From Actinomycetes bacterium (GTDB lineage: Bacteria > Actinomycetota > UBA4738 > HRBIN12), in NCBI GenBank assembly GCA_025351565.1, contig JANXVR010000174.1:1-36223 (forward strand): a stretch of 36,223 bases of DNA. The letters are read 5' to 3'. Positions within the stretch are counted from its first letter, which is position 1, and each line of letters begins with the position of its first letter. The notes beneath the pieces were generated by a model. The model was not told where the DNA came from. It searched no databases and saw only the letters and a list, made by a program, of their open reading frames with translations. This document shows positions 33,670 to 36,223 of the stretch, piece after piece. A program made the translations under genes and the position numbers.

Positions 33670-36223
33670 CCTGCGGAGCCTCCACTCGAATGCCAGAGCC
33701 TGCGCGCGGGTGCGCTCGGTTCGGCGCGCCTGCCCATCGCTTCCCGCAGTTCCCCGCGCCCCCGCGCCCGGTGCAACGCGGTGAGGTCCCAGACCTCTTC
33801 GGCGATGATACTCACCCCGTTCACCCCGGTTCGCCGCAGCTCCCCCCACACCGCCAGCGCATACGAATGGAATACCGTCCGCGCCACCTTGGGCTGCACC
33901 GACTCGAACACGGTGACCTCCACCGGCCCCGTCGCATCATCTAGCGTGAGGAAGATGATCCGCTGCCCGCTCCTGATCGCCGGCGTCTGCGACGCAACTT
34001 TCACCCCCGCTACCATCACTTTCGTCCCTCCCCGCTGCTTCGCGAGATCCCTCGTCCGCGTAACCCCCAGATCCGCCAGCGTCCCCTCGAAGAAACTCAC
34101 GATGTGCCGGCTCGCATCCAGCCCCAACACATCCAACTCCGCCCTCACCACCTCAGCATCGGTGTAATCCTTGAAGACGTAGGCAGAAGGAACCGTTCCC
34201 GTGTCGGCCCCAAGCGTGAGCTGCTCCCCTTCCCGCTCCGTCAAGGTGGTGATGGCCTCATACAGATGTGCCCGCCTGTTCTTCTCGTCCGGGATGCTGT
34301 CGAACGCCCCCGCATGCGCCAGCGCCTCCACCACAGGCTTCGCCACCGACGTACGCCGCAAGAAGTCCCCCACAGATGAGAACGGGTGATCCGCCCGGGC
34401 TTGCAAGATCGACCGTATCTCCGAACCAGACATGCCGTGAACTTCCTGCAATGCCAACCTGATCCCGAACGTAGGTGTGTCGGGCCCGACCGATCTCTCG
34501 GTTCCCACCACCTCCACCACGTAGTCGGGTTCGCTGGTGTTCACGTCTAGCGGGAGGATGGGGATGCCGTGTTGCCTCGCGTCCTCCAGGATCAGTCGGC
34601 GGGGGTACATCCCTGGGTCGTGGGTCAAGAGTCCGGAGATGAAGTGGGCGGGATAGTGGGTCTTCAGCCATGACGAGCGGTAGGTGGGCACCGCGAATGC
34701 TGCGGCGTGGGCCTTGCAGAAACCGAAGCTTGCGAATTGCGCTATGGCGTCCCATGTCTGTTTCGCAACCGCTCGGTCGATGCCCCGGTCCGCCGCCCGC
34801 GCCAGGACGTCGCGTTCGAACCCGGGGAGCAGGTCGTCGCGGTCCAGGTGGCGACGGATGTGGTCGGCGTAGGTGAGGTCGTAGCCGGTCATGGCGGCGA
34901 TGGTTCGCATGACCTGTTCGTGGTAGACGATGACCCCGTACGTCTCCTGGAGAGCAGGTTTGAGCAAGGGGTGGGCGTAGGTGGGGCGTTCGCGGCCGTC
35001 GCGGCGGGCGAGGAACGGGCGGATCATGTCGGACTTCACGGGGCCGGGGCGGAACAGGGAGATGTCGATGATGAGGTCGCCGAACCACCGGGGCTGGAGC
35101 TTCTGGAGCAGTTCGCGCTGGCCGGGTGATTCGATCTGGAAGCAGCCCAGGGTGTCCGAGGCGCGGATCGTCTCGAACGTGGGTTCGTCGTCAAGCGGGA
35201 CAGCGCCCAGGTCGTCCTTCTCGCCGGTGGTTCGCGCGATCTCGTCCAGGGCGTGGCGCATGGAACTGAGCATGCGAACACCCAGCACGTCGAGCTTGAG
35301 GTAGCCGAGCGCCTCGACATCGTCCTTGTCGGCCTGGACCATCCGGTGGCCACCGGCGCTCCGTTCCAGGGGAACGCGTTCCACCAGGTCGTGGCCGGCC
35401 AGGATGATGCCGCACGGGTGCAGCGCGATGTGCCGCGGGAACCCGTCCAGGCGTTCGGCGACGCGGAAGAGGAGATCGAGCGCCTGCATCGGCAGGTTGA
35501 TGCCCTGGAGTTCAGGGAGCGTCTGGACCGCCCGGCGCAGACCGCGGGCCGAGATGTGCGGGAAGGACTTCGCGACCACACCGACCTCGACCTCGGGCAG
35601 ACCGAGCGCCTTGCCCACCTCCCGGACGGCCGAACGGGCGCGGTAGGTGTCGACCATGGCCACGCAGGCGGCGCGTTCGTCGCCGTGACGGCCGAGCACC
35701 ATGTCGTAGACGTCCTCGCGCCGGGCCGATTCCACGTCGATGTCGATATCCGGTGGTTCGTCCCGCATGGGGTTCAGGAACCGCTCGAACGACAGGTCAT
35801 GACGCAGGGCGTCCACGTCGGAGATCCCGGTGAGGTAGCAGACGAGCGAACCGGCCGCTGAGCCACGGCAGGCCGCCATGATGCCCATCGCCTTGATGTC
35901 CGCGACGATGTCGGTGACGGTAAGGAAGTACGCCGCGAACCCCAGCTGGCGGATCATCTGGAGTTCCAGGTGGAGACGATCCTGTAGCTGCGGTGTGTCC
36001 GTCATCCCCCGCTCGCGGACACCGCGCCAGCACCGCTGGGTGAGTGCGGCATCGGCGCTCCGTCCGCCCGGCACGGGGAAGTCGGGGAAGTGCAGCTGCT
36101 TCAGCCCCAGGTCGAACGTGCACCGTTCAGCGATCGCCAGCGTGGCGTCGCAGAGGTCGGGACGCTCGGCGAACAGCGCGCGCATGGCCGCAGGAGGCTT
36201 CAGGTAGCCCTCGGCGTTGACGC
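33666..36223 (-). CDS. dnaE2: Error-prone DNA polymerase III alpha (DnaE2/ImuC type), truncated at the 5' end by the window
   Basis: AACRGSAAGSLVCYLTGISDVDALRHDLSFERFLNPMRDEPPDIDIDVESARREDVYDMVL...FPRHIALHPCGIILA...DVLGVRMLSSMRHAL...LFRPGPVKSDMI...EVTVFESVQPKVA. The DIDIDVESARREDV motif distinguishes it from DnaE1 (DIDMDFDERRRDEVI). Confidence 0.93.
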   Translation of the reverse strand, partial: VNAEGYLKPPAAMRALFAERPDLCDATLAIAERCTFDLGLKQLHFPDFPVPGGRSADAALTQRCWRGVRERGMTDTPQLQDRLHLELQMIRQLGFAAYFLTVTDIVADIKAMGIMAACRGSAAGSLVCYLTGISDVDALRHDLSFERFLNPMRDEPPDIDIDVESARREDVYDMVLGRHGDERAACVAMVDTYRARSAVREVGKALGLPEVEVGVVAKSFPHISARGLRRAVQTLPELQGINLPMQALDLLFRVAERLDGFPRHIALHPCGIILAGHDLVERVPLERSAGGHRMVQADKDDVEALGYLKLDVLGVRMLSSMRHALDEIARTTGEKDDLGAVPLDDEPTFETIRASDTLGCFQIESPGQRELLQKLQPRWFGDLIIDISLFRPGPVKSDMIRPFLARRDGRERPTYAHPLLKPALQETYGVIVYHEQVMRTIAAMTGYDLTYADHIRRHLDRDDLLPGFERDVLARAADRGIDRAVAKQTWDAIAQFASFGFCKAHAAAFAVPTYRSSWLKTHYPAHFISGLLTHDPGMYPRRLILEDARQHGIPILPLDVNTSEPDYVVEVVGTERSVGPDTPTFGIRLALQEVHGMSGSEIRSILQARADHPFSSVGDFLRRTSVAKPVVEALAHAGAFDSIPDEKNRRAHLYEAITTLTEREGEQLTLGADTGTVPSAYVFKDYTDAEVVRAELDVLGLDASRHIVSFFEGTLADLGVTRTRDLAKQRGGTKVMVAGVKVASQTPAIRSGQRIIFLTLDDATGPVEVTVFESVQPKVARTVFHSYALAVWGELRRTGVNGVSIIAEEVWDLTALHRARGRGELREAMGRRAEPSAPARRLWHSSGGSAG

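Noticed and set aside
34150-34163. Third near-copy of the ACATCGGTGTAATC motif (gcatcggtgtaatc)
   Set aside because: Lies within dnaE2 coding sequence (near 34156) and differs at the first base of the core; treated as chance.
1-36223. CRISPR arrays, tRNA/rRNA genes, transposases, prophage or toxin-antitoxin modules
   Set aside because: No spaced direct repeats, no tRNA/rRNA-like sequences and no mobile-element proteins were recognised on reading both strands.

Overview
This window is from a high-GC, probably actinobacterial (Actinomycetota) chromosome. It is dominated by a minus-strand division and cell-wall (dcw) gene cluster: mraZ, a 37-aa small ORF missing from the supplied ORF track, rsmH, ftsL-like, ftsI, murE, murF, mraY, murD, ftsW, murG, murC, murB, ftsQ, a ~200-bp AT-rich gap, ftsZ, a structured spacer, yggS, sepF, yggT, divIVA. 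ileS, with a T-box leader, lies on the + strand between divIVA and a DUF167/TraR-DksA/lspA/rluD/dnaE1 block. The right side has an HNH gene, a + strand MoxR-DUF58-transglutaminase operon, a MerR-type regulator, a DUF3040 gene, and a dinB that overlaps the 3' end of dnaE2 (imuC-type) by 4 nt. The window is therefore bounded by dnaE1 (truncated, left) and dnaE2 (truncated, right). I saw no tRNA, rRNA, CRISPR array, transposase or prophage. The gene content is mostly conserved housekeeping. The most unusual items are: the 37-aa single-TM ORF coupled on both sides between mraZ and rsmH; a 71-nt nested inverted-repeat element between ftsZ and yggS; a LexA-like palindrome plus four phased GTGG boxes at the mraZ promoter; the coupled dnaE2-dinB pair with an apparently active DinB; and the ileS T-box with two alternative starts. 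All functional names come from reading the translations by eye, and no searches were run.
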